From Cytobacillus firmus (GTDB lineage Bacteria > Bacillota > Bacilli > Bacillales > Cytobacillaceae), in assembly GCF_023715565.1 (NCBI RefSeq), contig NZ_JAMBOJ010000050.1, positions 1 to 34,915 of the forward strand: a stretch of DNA of 34,915 bases. Direction: 5' to 3'. This document shows, one piece after another, positions 17,138 through 25,316 of the stretch; position 1 is the stretch's first letter; each line of letters opens with the position of its first letter. The translations under genes and the position numbers were made by a program. Under the pieces are notes generated by a model. The model saw nothing but the letters and a program-made list of their open reading frames with translations. It did no database searches and was not told the origin of the DNA.

Positions 17138-19261
17138 ATGGGGAAAAAGAAAAAAAAGAAAAGCCATGTGCCTTTTAGGGTCAATTTATTATTTTTCTCT
17201 GTTTTTGTGTTATTTTCATTATTAATCTTAAGGCTTGGTGTAGTTCAGATAGTAAATGGCGAGTCATACAAAAAAGAAGTCGACAGGACAGAAGATGTCA
17301 TCGTATCGAACCCGGTTCCAAGGGGAAGGATGCTGGACCGGAACCATCAGGTTATCGTGGATAATATCCCAAAGAGTGCGATTACATATACCAACCGTAA
17401 TGCAAAACAGGAAGAAATGCTTCAAGTGTCAGAGCGGCTGGCTGTTTTGATTAATAAAGATACCGATAAAGTCACAGAACGGGATAAGAAGGATCATTGG
17501 ATTTTGAAAAATCCGGAAGCTGCCCGGGAAAAAATAACTGATAAGGAATGGAAACTTTTCAAAGAAAAAAAACTGGATGATAAGCAAATCTATAAGCAGC
17601 AGCTAAAGAGAATCACAGAAGAAGATCTGAAGCAGCTGAGTGAGCAGGACCTGGAAGTGCTGGCCATTTTCCGTGAATTCACGAGCGGCTATGCGATGAC
17701 ACCGCAAATTGTTAAGAATGAAGGGGTATCACAAAAAGAATATGCGGCGGTAAGCGAGAATCTTCAATATCTTCCAGGTGTCAATACAACCACTGACTGG
17801 GATCGGACTTATACTTTTGACAGTACACTCCAGACAGTGCTTGGGAAGGTTACGGATTCCGGCGAAGGACTGCCACAGGAGAGGCTTGATTATTTCCTGT
17901 CCAGAGATTACAGCAGAAATGAGCGTGTTGGAAAGAGCTACCTGGAAATGCAATATGAAGATGTTCTCCATGGTCATAAATCAAAGGAAAAGCTTATTAC
18001 GAAAAAAGGGGAAATTCTCGGGAGTGAATTGGTTTCTGAAGGCAAAAGAGGCAGGGATCTTGTCCTGACGATTGATATGGATCTCCAGAAGGCTGTGGAA
18101 AAAGTAGTGGAAGAGGAAATTTGGGCTGCCAAGCAGACCCGGGGAACTTATTTAATGGATCGTGCGTTTGTCGTCCTAATGGATCCACATACTGGTGAAG
18201 TTCTGACAATGGCAGGAAAGATGATCGGCGAAGATGAAAATGGCAAAACCGTTCTGAATGATTATGCGCTGGGGACGATTTCATCTTCTTACAATGTAGG
18301 ATCCTCTGTGAAAGGGGCAACTGTTTTAACTGGCTATAAAACGGGTGCAATTACACCCGGAACAACCTTTTTAGATGCACCGATGAAATTTGCTGGAACT
18401 CAGAAGGTGAAAAAATCCTGGTTTAACTTTCAGGCTATCATGAACGAAACAAGGGCATTGCGTATCTCCTCAAATGTATATATGTTCAAAACAGCCATTG
18501 AAATTGCGGATGCGCGTTATGCTTATGATCAGCCTCTTGGATTTAAAAATCCTAATGCATTTGAAGATATGAGAGAATCTTTCGGCCAATTTGGCCTAGG
18601 TGTCAGAACTGGCATTGATTTGCCGAATGAGGCAATAGGCTATAAGGGCCCTCTTAGATTGCCTGGCTTTTTATTAGACCTTGCAATCGGACAGTATGAT
18701 ACCTATACTCCGATGCAAATGGCCCAATATATATCAACGATTGCCAATGGAGGCTACCGCATTCAACCACGCCTTGTTAAAGAAATTCGCGAGCCGGGCG
18801 CAGAGCAGGAGAACCTGGGGCCAATCTGGAAGGGTATTCAGCCGACTGTCTTAAATACGATAGATGTAAGCGAAAGAGAGCTAAGCACTGTTAAAGAGGG
18901 ACTAAGACAGGTGATGCAGCATCCTGAAGGAACTGCCTATAGAAGATTCGCGGATGCCCCATATTCTCCGGCAGGAAAAACAGGTACAGCGGAAGCATTT
19001 TATGATGGTCCGCTCAAAAAGAAGGGAGATAAATTAATAGATGTTATGAACTTGAGCCTTGTTGCCTATGCTCCGCATAATAATCCTGAAATCGCCATGT
19101 CAGTCATTGTACCATGGGCTTACCAGGGCAGAAGCGGACATACAGCAAATTATGAAATTGGCAGAAAAGTATTAGATGCCTATTTCGAACTGAAGAAAAA
19201 GGAGGCAGGTGCAGAACAGGAGAAGCCTGCCGAAGAAGGTTCAGAAACAGAAGAAACTTAA
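17138..19261 (+). CDS. Class B penicillin-binding protein, PbpA/PbpH type
   Basis: A 707-residue monofunctional transpeptidase that crosslinks peptidoglycan, in B. subtilis during cylindrical wall growth with the RodA/MreC machinery. It has a short Lys-rich cytoplasmic start, one transmembrane helix (about 15-38), a PBP dimerisation domain with the RGRMLDRN motif, and a transpeptidase domain. The motifs are SSVK (Ser389 to Lys392), SSN near residue 445 and KTGTAEAF near 614. The C terminus is Glu/Lys-rich. Length and motifs match PbpA and PbpH, which are redundant paralogues in B. subtilis; I cannot tell them apart. An AGAGGGGGAG site precedes the ATG. No strong terminator is evident after it. 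Confidence 0.92.
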   Translation: MGKKKKKKSHVPFRVNLLFFSVFVLFSLLILRLGVVQIVNGESYKKEVDRTEDVIVSNPVPRGRMLDRNHQVIVDNIPKSAITYTNRNAKQEEMLQVSERLAVLINKDTDKVTERDKKDHWILKNPEAAREKITDKEWKLFKEKKLDDKQIYKQQLKRITEEDLKQLSEQDLEVLAIFREFTSGYAMTPQIVKNEGVSQKEYAAVSENLQYLPGVNTTTDWDRTYTFDSTLQTVLGKVTDSGEGLPQERLDYFLSRDYSRNERVGKSYLEMQYEDVLHGHKSKEKLITKKGEILGSELVSEGKRGRDLVLTIDMDLQKAVEKVVEEEIWAAKQTRGTYLMDRAFVVLMDPHTGEVLTMAGKMIGEDENGKTVLNDYALGTISSSYNVGSSVKGATVLTGYKTGAITPGTTFLDAPMKFAGTQKVKKSWFNFQAIMNETRALRISSNVYMFKTAIEIADARYAYDQPLGFKNPNAFEDMRESFGQFGLGVRTGIDLPNEAIGYKGPLRLPGFLLDLAIGQYDTYTPMQMAQYISTIANGGYRIQPRLVKEIREPGAEQENLGPIWKGIQPTVLNTIDVSERELSTVKEGLRQVMQHPEGTAYRRFADAPYSPAGKTGTAEAFYDGPLKKKGDKLIDVMNLSLVAYAPHNNPEIAMSVIVPWAYQGRSGHTANYEIGRKVLDAYFELKKKEAGAEQEKPAEEGSETEET

Positions 19262-19289
19262 TTTTATTTTGCCTAATATGGCTTTTTTT

Positions 19290-19445
19290 TTACCTGAGTT
19301 TATTTTTTAAGTGTTTGAATTTATCTTTAATCAAAATCTGCTTTTCATTTCTTCCAAAAACCTTGCGATTAACCATGAATTGAATCGATTCTTCCAGAAT
19401 AGCGAGGATTATAATAGGGATGAAGATTACCAGAAACCAGAACAA
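19290..19445 (-). CDS. Small single-helix membrane protein
   Basis: A short protein with one hydrophobic helix at its N terminus (LFWFLVIFIPIIILAILEE) and a basic C-terminal tail (KDKFKHLKNKLR). I chose the TTG at 19445 because AAAGGAG lies 10 bases upstream; an ATG at 19475 (61 residues) has no visible site. No family is recognised. It is convergent with the penicillin-binding protein gene, with only about 30 bases between them. Confidence 0.5.
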   Translation of the reverse strand: MFWFLVIFIPIIILAILEESIQFMVNRKVFGRNEKQILIKDKFKHLKNKLR

Positions 19446-19669
19446 CCTATCACTGCTCCTTTCGTCTGATAGCATACAATTATTTATATTTAAGAATGTA
19501 GAGATAATGATGTTTATGGGAAAAAATCCATGTATTCTTCTGGCTTACCATGTACTGGTGTTTTTTTTTATAACCTATTATGACCGAAATAAACTTCTGT
19601 TTCTCAAAGGATCTGTGTAGTTTAATGAAAGGGCATTCGGGAAAAGAGGGTAAAAAGGAGGTCCAGGAC

Positions 19670-19951
19670 ATGAAAACAATAAATGTAGAGCTTCAATATG
19701 ATGGTCAGGAATTAAATAATAATCAGAAAAAAGCATTTGACCGATTGAAGAGTCATCTCGAAGGAACAGGATTTAAAGTGGTAACGATAATGGAAAATGA
19801 TCAATATCTAAAGGAGAATTCCGGCCTACCTAATCAAAAGAAAAACAAAGTGCTGCCATCCCAGCCAGAAGGAGCAGAACCTGATATTAATTCCAGCGGT
19901 GCGGGAGGCATGGTCTCCCCTGATTCCAGTGAAGGTAAATGTTCCGAGTAA
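19670..19951 (+). CDS. Hypothetical 93-residue hydrophilic protein
   Basis: The ATG at 19670 follows AAAGGAGG (19654-19661) by 8 bases. The product starts MKTINVELQYDGQELNNNQ. Its first 55 or so residues could form a small alpha/beta domain; the rest is polar, with Pro, Ser and Gly, and probably disordered. No family is recognised. It has its own strong terminator shared with the convergent neighbour, which supports a real gene. Confidence 0.7.
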   Translation: MKTINVELQYDGQELNNNQKKAFDRLKSHLEGTGFKVVTIMENDQYLKENSGLPNQKKNKVLPSQPEGAEPDINSSGAGGMVSPDSSEGKCSE

Positions 19952-19954
19952 GTC

Positions 19955-19987
19955 AAAAGCCTTAGTCCATTGCGGACTAAGGCTTTT
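19955..19987. terminator. Bidirectional terminator
   Basis: A perfect 14-bp inverted repeat (19955-19968 with 19974-19987) with a 5-base loop and A/T runs on both sides, between two convergent genes. Confidence 0.9.
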
Positions 19988-20016
19988 CCTTAATTAATGG
20001 TACTTAAAGCAAACCT

Positions 20017-20529
20017 TTAGCAATTATCTGATTTGTGAAGATGAAGCGGCGGAGGAATCAGCCATCCTTTTTCTTTGTTCATTCGAAGAACCTTTATGCC
20101 TAAAGCAGCTTTCTGAGTATGAAATTGACCAAACATACCTGCGATATCTTCACGGATACATTGGCCCATAATTGTACTGCAGCCAACCATTCCTGCAGCC
20201 AGGTCTCCTGCTAATTTTGCAGCTACCTCAGGATCCATGAACCTGGCACCAGGTGGAATATCATTCACACAAGCATCAGGTCTGTCAGGCGGTGAAGGAG
20301 GAAGGCCAATCCCGTTTTCCTTTAATATCGCCTCAATCTGTTCTTCTTCCTGCTTAGAGAGGCGGATTGCTTCTTCAAGCATCTTCTTTAAGTCCTCATC
20401 GCCTGAATGGCTTAGCATTGTCTGGTATGCAGAGGCCATTCCCTTTCCTGCGAGCAAGTAAGACCATGTGCTAAAAACTTCACCATAATGCATAGGCTCG
20501 TCCTTTGGATTTCCGCTTAAAATACCCAT
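20017..20529 (-). CDS. DUF3231-type protein (single repeat)
   Basis: A 170-residue helical protein resembling Bacillus DUF3231 proteins, which usually contain two copies of such a unit; here there is one. Recognisable parts are GEVFSTWSYLLAGKGMASAY, LSKQEEEQIEAILKENGI and PPSPPDRPDA. Function is unknown; ferritin-like folding has been suggested for related proteins. I chose the ATG at 20529, with AGGAGGT five bases upstream. An upstream ATG (20553) also has a weaker GGAAGGTGG site and would add MNFLRRYT. Confidence 0.72.
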   Translation of the reverse strand: MGILSGNPKDEPMHYGEVFSTWSYLLAGKGMASAYQTMLSHSGDEDLKKMLEEAIRLSKQEEEQIEAILKENGIGLPPSPPDRPDACVNDIPPGARFMDPEVAAKLAGDLAAGMVGCSTIMGQCIREDIAGMFGQFHTQKAALGIKVLRMNKEKGWLIPPPLHLHKSDNC

Positions 20530-20685
20530 AGTATACCTCCTGAGAAAATTCATTAGTGTGCCACCTTCCTTAAAATGCACAGCTATATCATGCCCATCAG
20601 GAGCCTGAAAATGTAATAAATATTAAATGATTAAACTTCGTCTTTTTGTGGTAAATACCGTATAAAAGCAGAGGAGATGATTATT

Positions 20686-21018
20686 TTGGACCAAACAAAA
20701 AACTCATATTATATAGATATTGAAAATGCGCAAGTTTATGCAGAACCCGTTGAAGGAGCTGAATGGCAGTTTAAAATTTATGCTGATGACCAGGAAATGA
20801 AGAAGCTGGCCGATCATATCGAGAAAAATTATGATGCGGATATGAAAACATTTGCGCTTGCACATGTACCATTCGTGGAGGATAAAGAAAAGGCGCAAAA
20901 TCATAATTATGATGAGGCAATCGAACGTATGTATAAGATGATTTATGATTTGGGTGATGACGAAACACGGAGGAATATTGAAGAGATGGAAATATTACAA
21001 AAAGATATTACTGAATAA
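20686..21018 (+). CDS. Hypothetical 110-residue protein
   Basis: An acidic soluble protein (YYIDIENAQVYAEPVEGAEW at its start, RRNIEEMEILQKDITE at its end) with no membrane segment. The TTG at 20686 lies 9 bases after GAGGAG (20671-20676). The ATG at 20677 abuts that site with no spacer, so I prefer the TTG. No domain is recognised, but it looks like a conserved small Bacillus cytosolic protein. It ends with its own terminator. Confidence 0.68.
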   Translation: MDQTKNSYYIDIENAQVYAEPVEGAEWQFKIYADDQEMKKLADHIEKNYDADMKTFALAHVPFVEDKEKAQNHNYDEAIERMYKMIYDLGDDETRRNIEEMEILQKDITE

Positions 21019-21028
21019 ATAAGCAAAC

Positions 21029-21063
21029 AAAGCGGCTGTTCTTCATGGGCAGGCCGCTTTTTT
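21029..21063 (+). terminator. Intrinsic terminator
   Basis: An 8-bp stem (21029-21036 with 21053-21060) with a 16-base loop and a T run ending at the stop of the convergent gene. Confidence 0.75.
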
Positions 21064-21316
21064 ATGAATTTTGCCTGTAATCTAAGCAGGGTCTAATAAA
21101 GTAATTCGTCAAATCTGCAAAATAAAAAGAACCATCTCTTCTGCTTTCTTCAGAATTGAGGTTCTTATGTTTACTTCTATATAAATAGTCTTTTTTTGTT
21201 TTAGTTTTCCTCGAACGCATGTCTGTAAATACAAAGGGACTTCTGTTGCATTCAGGGTTCCTATTCCCCTCACGCACTGCTTTGTCGCGTAACTTCTTTG
21301 CAGCTGATTTAGCCAT
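21062..21316 (-). CDS. Small basic hypothetical protein, 84 residues
   Basis: The product starts MAKSAAKKLRDKAVREGNRN and is rich in Lys and Arg. It resembles a family of short Firmicutes proteins that begin MAKxAxxKLRxKxVREG and contain an SRKTKTKK-like stretch; the function is unknown and RNA or ribosome binding would be a guess. An AAAGGAGT site lies 7 bases before the ATG. It is divergent from the nitrate cluster, so its promoter lies in the same 190-base gap as the twin palindromes. Confidence 0.7.
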   Translation of the reverse strand: MAKSAAKKLRDKAVREGNRNPECNRSPFVFTDMRSRKTKTKKDYLYRSKHKNLNSEESRRDGSFYFADLTNYFIRPCLDYRQNS

Positions 21317-21375
21317 ATAAACAACTCCTTTTTTCTAATTATAACACGTCTTCCTGAAGCCAGCCTCTCCCCGAT

Positions 21376-21467
21376 GATAAAATTTATCAGCATATAAAGA
21401 TAGGGGAATTCCCCCCTCCGAATGGGGAAGTTCCCCGATATGGAAAAATTTCTCCTCCTTTTACAAT
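21376..21467 (+). promoter_or_regulatory. Nitrate-cluster control region with two GGGGAA/TTCCCC palindromes
   Basis: GGGGAATTCCCC (21403-21414) and GGGGAAGTTCCCC (21424-21436) are palindromes whose centres are 21.5 bases apart, two helical turns. A possible -10 TACAAT (21462-21467) follows without a good -35, so the palindromes would centre near -44 and -65 from a start at about 21474. That is an activator layout. A further palindrome GATAAA-A-TTTATC is at 21376-21388. The binding protein is unknown; the NreC-like regulator encoded at 29.1 kb is the obvious candidate. Confidence 0.55.
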
Positions 21468-21505
21468 AAGGTTAAGGTAATTGTTTGGAATGAGGAGGAG
21501 TTATT

Positions 21506-22588
21506 ATGCAGGCAAAAGCTGCAGTCAATCAAAAATCAGGGAACACACTAAATAATGCATTTGCATCACACTTTGCAAAGTCAATGTTTTTATCTGTAAC
21601 AGCATTAGCTATTCTTTCTTTTATCGGCACTAGAATGTTTACCCATGTTGACTTGAACCTATACGGATATATGGTCGGAACAATAGTGTTCATTGGAGGC
21701 TTTTTCTATAGATTCATTGCCTGGGGCGAAAGGCCGCCAACAAAGCTTATTTTGAAAAAGGGATTGAAACTGTTATTTAGAAAGTCAACCCCAAAGACAT
21801 CTGTTGAGCATCTTGCAACATACAATTTTATCTGGAATAGGGGAATTTACCGATGGACTCAGCACGTGCTGATCGGCTGGGGCTGTATCTTATCCTGCTT
21901 TGTTACATTCCCTCTCGTTTTCGGCTGGATGTATTTTACGATGGATAACAATGGCCATTACAACATAATAGCAATGGGCATGAAGGTAATGACAGTCCCG
22001 GCAGAAGGCATTATCGCCAACCTTTCTTACAACGCACTTAATATTACAGCAGTAATGGTAATCGCCGGTGTTTGCATGGCGCTATACCGCCGCCTGAAAA
22101 ATATGCAGGCAAGGGCAGAGCAGAAATTCCTGTATGATTTCTTGCCTTTATATATGCTGCTGCTAGTTAGCATAACAGGGCTGGCTTTAACCTTTATGAA
22201 TATTTTTTTACACGGGGCGGGACAGCCGGCAATGTCACTGATCCATCAATGGTCAGTTATCATTACACTGATTTACCTGCCATTTGGAAAGCTTGCCCAT
22301 ATCCCTTTCCGGCCAATGAGTGTTTTGGCAAGAAACTACCGGGAACATTATGCTGAACAGGGCATGAAGGAATGCAAGGTCTGCGGAGATCAGTTCGTTT
22401 CAATTGAACAATCAAAAGATGTCGTCGATGTACTCGGCGTGAACACTATAGAATTTAAAGCAAAGGAAGGGCATCATCTTGCAGAAATGTGCCTCCCTTG
22501 CCGAAGAAAGTACCGGATTGCACAATTTTCCGGATTCCCAACCCATGAAGTGAAGGTCAAGGAGGCAAACCAGAATGCAAAGGGATAA
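21506..22588 (+). CDS. Cytochrome-b/NarI-like membrane protein with C-terminal CxxC domain
   Basis: A 360-residue protein with about six predicted helices (roughly 28-45, 53-72, 118-145, 175-195, 213-235, 245-262). Histidines in or next to helices (WTQHVLIGWG, LIHQWSVI, GKLAHIPF) could ligate haem b, as in NarI-type quinol-oxidising subunits. The cytoplasmic C terminus has CKVCGD and CLPCRRKYR, a zinc-ribbon or iron-sulphur-like pair of CxxC motifs. It is the first gene of the cluster, with GAGGAGGAG before the ATG, and overlaps the reductase gene by 14 bases. I infer that it anchors the reductase and feeds it electrons from quinol. Confidence 0.75.
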   Translation: MQAKAAVNQKSGNTLNNAFASHFAKSMFLSVTALAILSFIGTRMFTHVDLNLYGYMVGTIVFIGGFFYRFIAWGERPPTKLILKKGLKLLFRKSTPKTSVEHLATYNFIWNRGIYRWTQHVLIGWGCILSCFVTFPLVFGWMYFTMDNNGHYNIIAMGMKVMTVPAEGIIANLSYNALNITAVMVIAGVCMALYRRLKNMQARAEQKFLYDFLPLYMLLLVSITGLALTFMNIFLHGAGQPAMSLIHQWSVIITLIYLPFGKLAHIPFRPMSVLARNYREHYAEQGMKECKVCGDQFVSIEQSKDVVDVLGVNTIEFKAKEGHHLAEMCLPCRRKYRIAQFSGFPTHEVKVKEANQNAKG

Positions 22589-24743
22589 GTTTTTTAAAGA
22601 AATTGACAATATAAACCATCCGAATGAAAAATTGATAAAAACACACTGCAGCTATTGCGGTATGCAGTGCGGAATAAACTTGAGGGTTAATACACAGACA
22701 AATAAAATCATCGGAGTTGAGCCCCGATATGACTGGCCGGTCACTGTCGGCAAAATGTGTCCGAAAGGGGTTACTGCCTACCAGCAGACCAACCACAAAG
22801 ACCGTCTGTTGAAGCCGTTGATCAGGGATGATGCTTCGTTGAAAGGAACGGCAGAAGGGTTCCGTGAAGCAAGCTGGGAAGAGGCATATGACTTAATCGC
22901 AAAGAAATTCAAAGAGCTTCAGACAGAATACGGAAAAGATTCACTCTCTGTCTTCAGCGGAGTGTCCATGACAAATGAAAAATGTTATCTGACAGGCAAG
23001 TTTGCCCGGGTCGCTTTGGGAACACGCTATATTGACTATAACGGCCGATTCTGTATGTCAAGCGCAGCCGGCGGATTCCTTCGTTCTTTCGGAGTAGATA
23101 GAGGCTCAACATTGCCTTGGACAGATATTCATGATACGGATTGCCTGTTTATCGCCGGAAGCAATACAGCTGAATGCCATCCAACCTCCATGTTCCGTAT
23201 TTGGAACGTTCAGGAAAGAGGCGGTTATATCATTGTGGTCGATCCCCGTGAAACACCAATTGCGAGAAGAGCGGACCTGCATCTTGATTTACAGCCCGGA
23301 ACTGACCTTGCTCTTGCCAACGGGATTGTACATCAATTGATCGAAATGGGCTATATAGATGAAGAATTTATTAATAAACATACGAACGGCTTTGAAGAAA
23401 CAAAGGAACTGGTCAAGGAATTCACCCCTGAATATACAAGCATGCTGACTGGTGTAGCCCCGGAAAAAATCATCCGCGCAGCTGAAATATACGGAAAAGC
23501 TCCAAATGCTGTTGTTATGTTTGCAAGAGGGGTGGAACAGCAGCATAAAGGTGTTGATAATGTTTCTGCCTATACAAACATGGCGCTTGTAACAGGAAAT
23601 ATCGGACGTCCCAAAGCAGGAGTAGCCACATTCACCGGACAGGGTAATGGGCAGGGTGGAAGGGAGCACGGGCAAAAGTCAGATTTGCTTCCAGGCTACC
23701 GGAAAATTACAAATCCAAAACATGTTGAAGAAGTATGCAGCGTTTGGGGAATCACACCTGAAGAAATGCCGAAGCCTGGTGTATCTGCTTATGAAATGAT
23801 TGAACTGATGGAGCAAAAAACAATTCGCGGTTTATATCTGCTATGTTCGAATCCGGCTGTATCAGCACCTAATCAAAATTATGTAAGAAAAGCATTTAAA
23901 GCCTTGGATTTCATGGTCTGCTCCGATTTCTATCTTTCTGAATCGGCTGAATTTGCAGATGTGATCCTGCCAGCTGTTACATGGTCAGAGGATGAGGGGA
24001 CCGTAACAAATATAGAAGGACGTATTATTAAAATCAACAAAGCACAGGAGCCTGTAGGTGAGTCAAAGCCGGACTGGCAGATTCAGGTGGAACTGGCTGA
24101 GCGGTTAGGCAGAGGAAAATATTTTACTCATCTGAAAACAGCCAAAGATGTTGCAGATGAGTTCAGGCTTGCAACTAAGGGCGGCTATGCTGATTATTAT
24201 GGTGCTACATGGGATAAGATTGATAAGCAGGATGGGGTTTTCTGGCCTTGTAAGGACGAGGAAGATGAAGGAACACCGCATATGTTCCTTGATAAAAAAT
24301 TCTATCATCCGGATGGCAAAGCAAAGATTTGCGCCTTGCCGTACCGTCCGCCAGCGGAAGAACCATGTGAAAAGTATCCGCTTCGCTTAACGACTGGCCG
24401 GGTAGTTTATCATTATCTATCAGGCAACCAGACCAGAAGAATACCATTCTTGCATGATATGTGCCCGGAACCATTTGTGGAAATCCATCCGGAAACGGCA
24501 GCAACATATAATATGGAACATGAAGAAAGAGTCCGCTTGTTTACAAGAAGAGGCGAGGCTGTCTATAAAGTCAAAATTACGGAAGCAATTCGGAAGGATA
24601 CTGTGTTTGTTCCATACCATTTTGGACATGAAGAATCTATTAATCTATTAACAATTGCGGCATTAGATCCAATCTCCCGTATGCCTGAATTCAAGGCATG
24701 TGCTGCACAGCTGGAAAAAGTCGAATTAAAGAAGGTGCAATAA
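22575..24743 (+). CDS. Molybdopterin nitrate reductase, NasA/NarB type catalytic subunit
   Basis: A 722-residue Mo-bis-MGD oxidoreductase. An N-terminal [4Fe-4S] site is formed by Cys25, Cys28, Cys32 and Cys62. The probable Mo ligand is Cys160 in YNGRFCMSSA, the Nap/Nas pattern. The segments FARGVEQQHKGVDN and GQGNGQGGREHGQK, and a C-terminal cofactor-binding domain, are typical of assimilatory or periplasmic nitrate reductases. There is no Tat signal peptide, so it should act in the cytoplasm. It lacks the extra FAD or BFD-like domains of some Nas proteins. An AAGGAGG site precedes the ATG. The nearby NarK gene supports nitrate as substrate; formate or another oxyanion is less likely. Confidence 0.85.
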   Translation: MQRDKFFKEIDNINHPNEKLIKTHCSYCGMQCGINLRVNTQTNKIIGVEPRYDWPVTVGKMCPKGVTAYQQTNHKDRLLKPLIRDDASLKGTAEGFREASWEEAYDLIAKKFKELQTEYGKDSLSVFSGVSMTNEKCYLTGKFARVALGTRYIDYNGRFCMSSAAGGFLRSFGVDRGSTLPWTDIHDTDCLFIAGSNTAECHPTSMFRIWNVQERGGYIIVVDPRETPIARRADLHLDLQPGTDLALANGIVHQLIEMGYIDEEFINKHTNGFEETKELVKEFTPEYTSMLTGVAPEKIIRAAEIYGKAPNAVVMFARGVEQQHKGVDNVSAYTNMALVTGNIGRPKAGVATFTGQGNGQGGREHGQKSDLLPGYRKITNPKHVEEVCSVWGITPEEMPKPGVSAYEMIELMEQKTIRGLYLLCSNPAVSAPNQNYVRKAFKALDFMVCSDFYLSESAEFADVILPAVTWSEDEGTVTNIEGRIIKINKAQEPVGESKPDWQIQVELAERLGRGKYFTHLKTAKDVADEFRLATKGGYADYYGATWDKIDKQDGVFWPCKDEEDEGTPHMFLDKKFYHPDGKAKICALPYRPPAEEPCEKYPLRLTTGRVVYHYLSGNQTRRIPFLHDMCPEPFVEIHPETAATYNMEHEERVRLFTRRGEAVYKVKITEAIRKDTVFVPYHFGHEESINLLTIAALDPISRMPEFKACAAQLEKVELKKVQ

Positions 24744-25304
24744 ATGAAAAAGAGGCTGTATTTGGAACTTGAAAACTGTATAGGATGCCGTTCTTGTCTG
24801 GCAGCATGTACACAATGCGGGGGGCACGAGGAGCGCAACAGAAACTATGTGTATGATGTAAATCCTCTTGTGAACCGGCAGACAATGCCTCTCATGTGCC
24901 TTCACTGTGAAAATCCGGCATGTGCTCGAAGCTGTCCTGCCCAGGCTATTCAGATTCATGAGACAGGCGCTGTATTATCTGCACTTGTCGAAAAGTGTAT
25001 CGGCTGCCAGAACTGTACCATTGCCTGCCCATATGGCATTCCGAAATTTGATCAAGAGCAGAATATAATGTACAAATGCGATCTATGTATCGACCGTACT
25101 AAAGATGGCATTCCTCCAATGTGTGCGAGTGTATGTCCATCCAATACATTGCAGTGGCTGACTGATGAAGAAATTGAAAACAAAAAGAAGCAATTTAATC
25201 TTGATAACGGCAAATGGGTAACTAGCATGCCATATCTTGAAGGCGAAACTAACGTAAAGGTAAATCTGCCGGGAATCCTGCAGGGGATTACAAAGCTGTT
25301 TTAG
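24744..25304 (+). CDS. Four-cluster ferredoxin subunit (DmsB/NrfC/HycB-like)
   Basis: A 186-residue electron-transfer protein with four cysteine groups: Cys12/15/18/22 (CIGCRSCLAAC), CLHCENPACARSC, CIGCQNCTIAC and CDLC with CASVC. These would hold up to four [4Fe-4S] clusters. Such subunits link a molybdenum catalytic subunit to a membrane quinol subunit. It has no signal peptide, like the catalytic subunit. The ATG directly follows the catalytic-subunit stop, with GAAGGTG upstream, so the two are probably made in equal amounts. Confidence 0.88.
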   Translation: MKKRLYLELENCIGCRSCLAACTQCGGHEERNRNYVYDVNPLVNRQTMPLMCLHCENPACARSCPAQAIQIHETGAVLSALVEKCIGCQNCTIACPYGIPKFDQEQNIMYKCDLCIDRTKDGIPPMCASVCPSNTLQWLTDEEIENKKKQFNLDNGKWVTSMPYLEGETNVKVNLPGILQGITKLF

Positions 25305-25316
25305 GAGGGATTACGG

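Noticed and set aside
19262..19289. A terminator after the penicillin-binding protein gene
   Set aside because: Only a 3-bp GCC/GGC stem precedes the T run, too weak to call.
21109..21393. A 94-codon minus-strand frame starting at 21393
   Set aside because: It overlaps the better-supported 84-residue gene in another frame and shows no binding site or recognisable protein.
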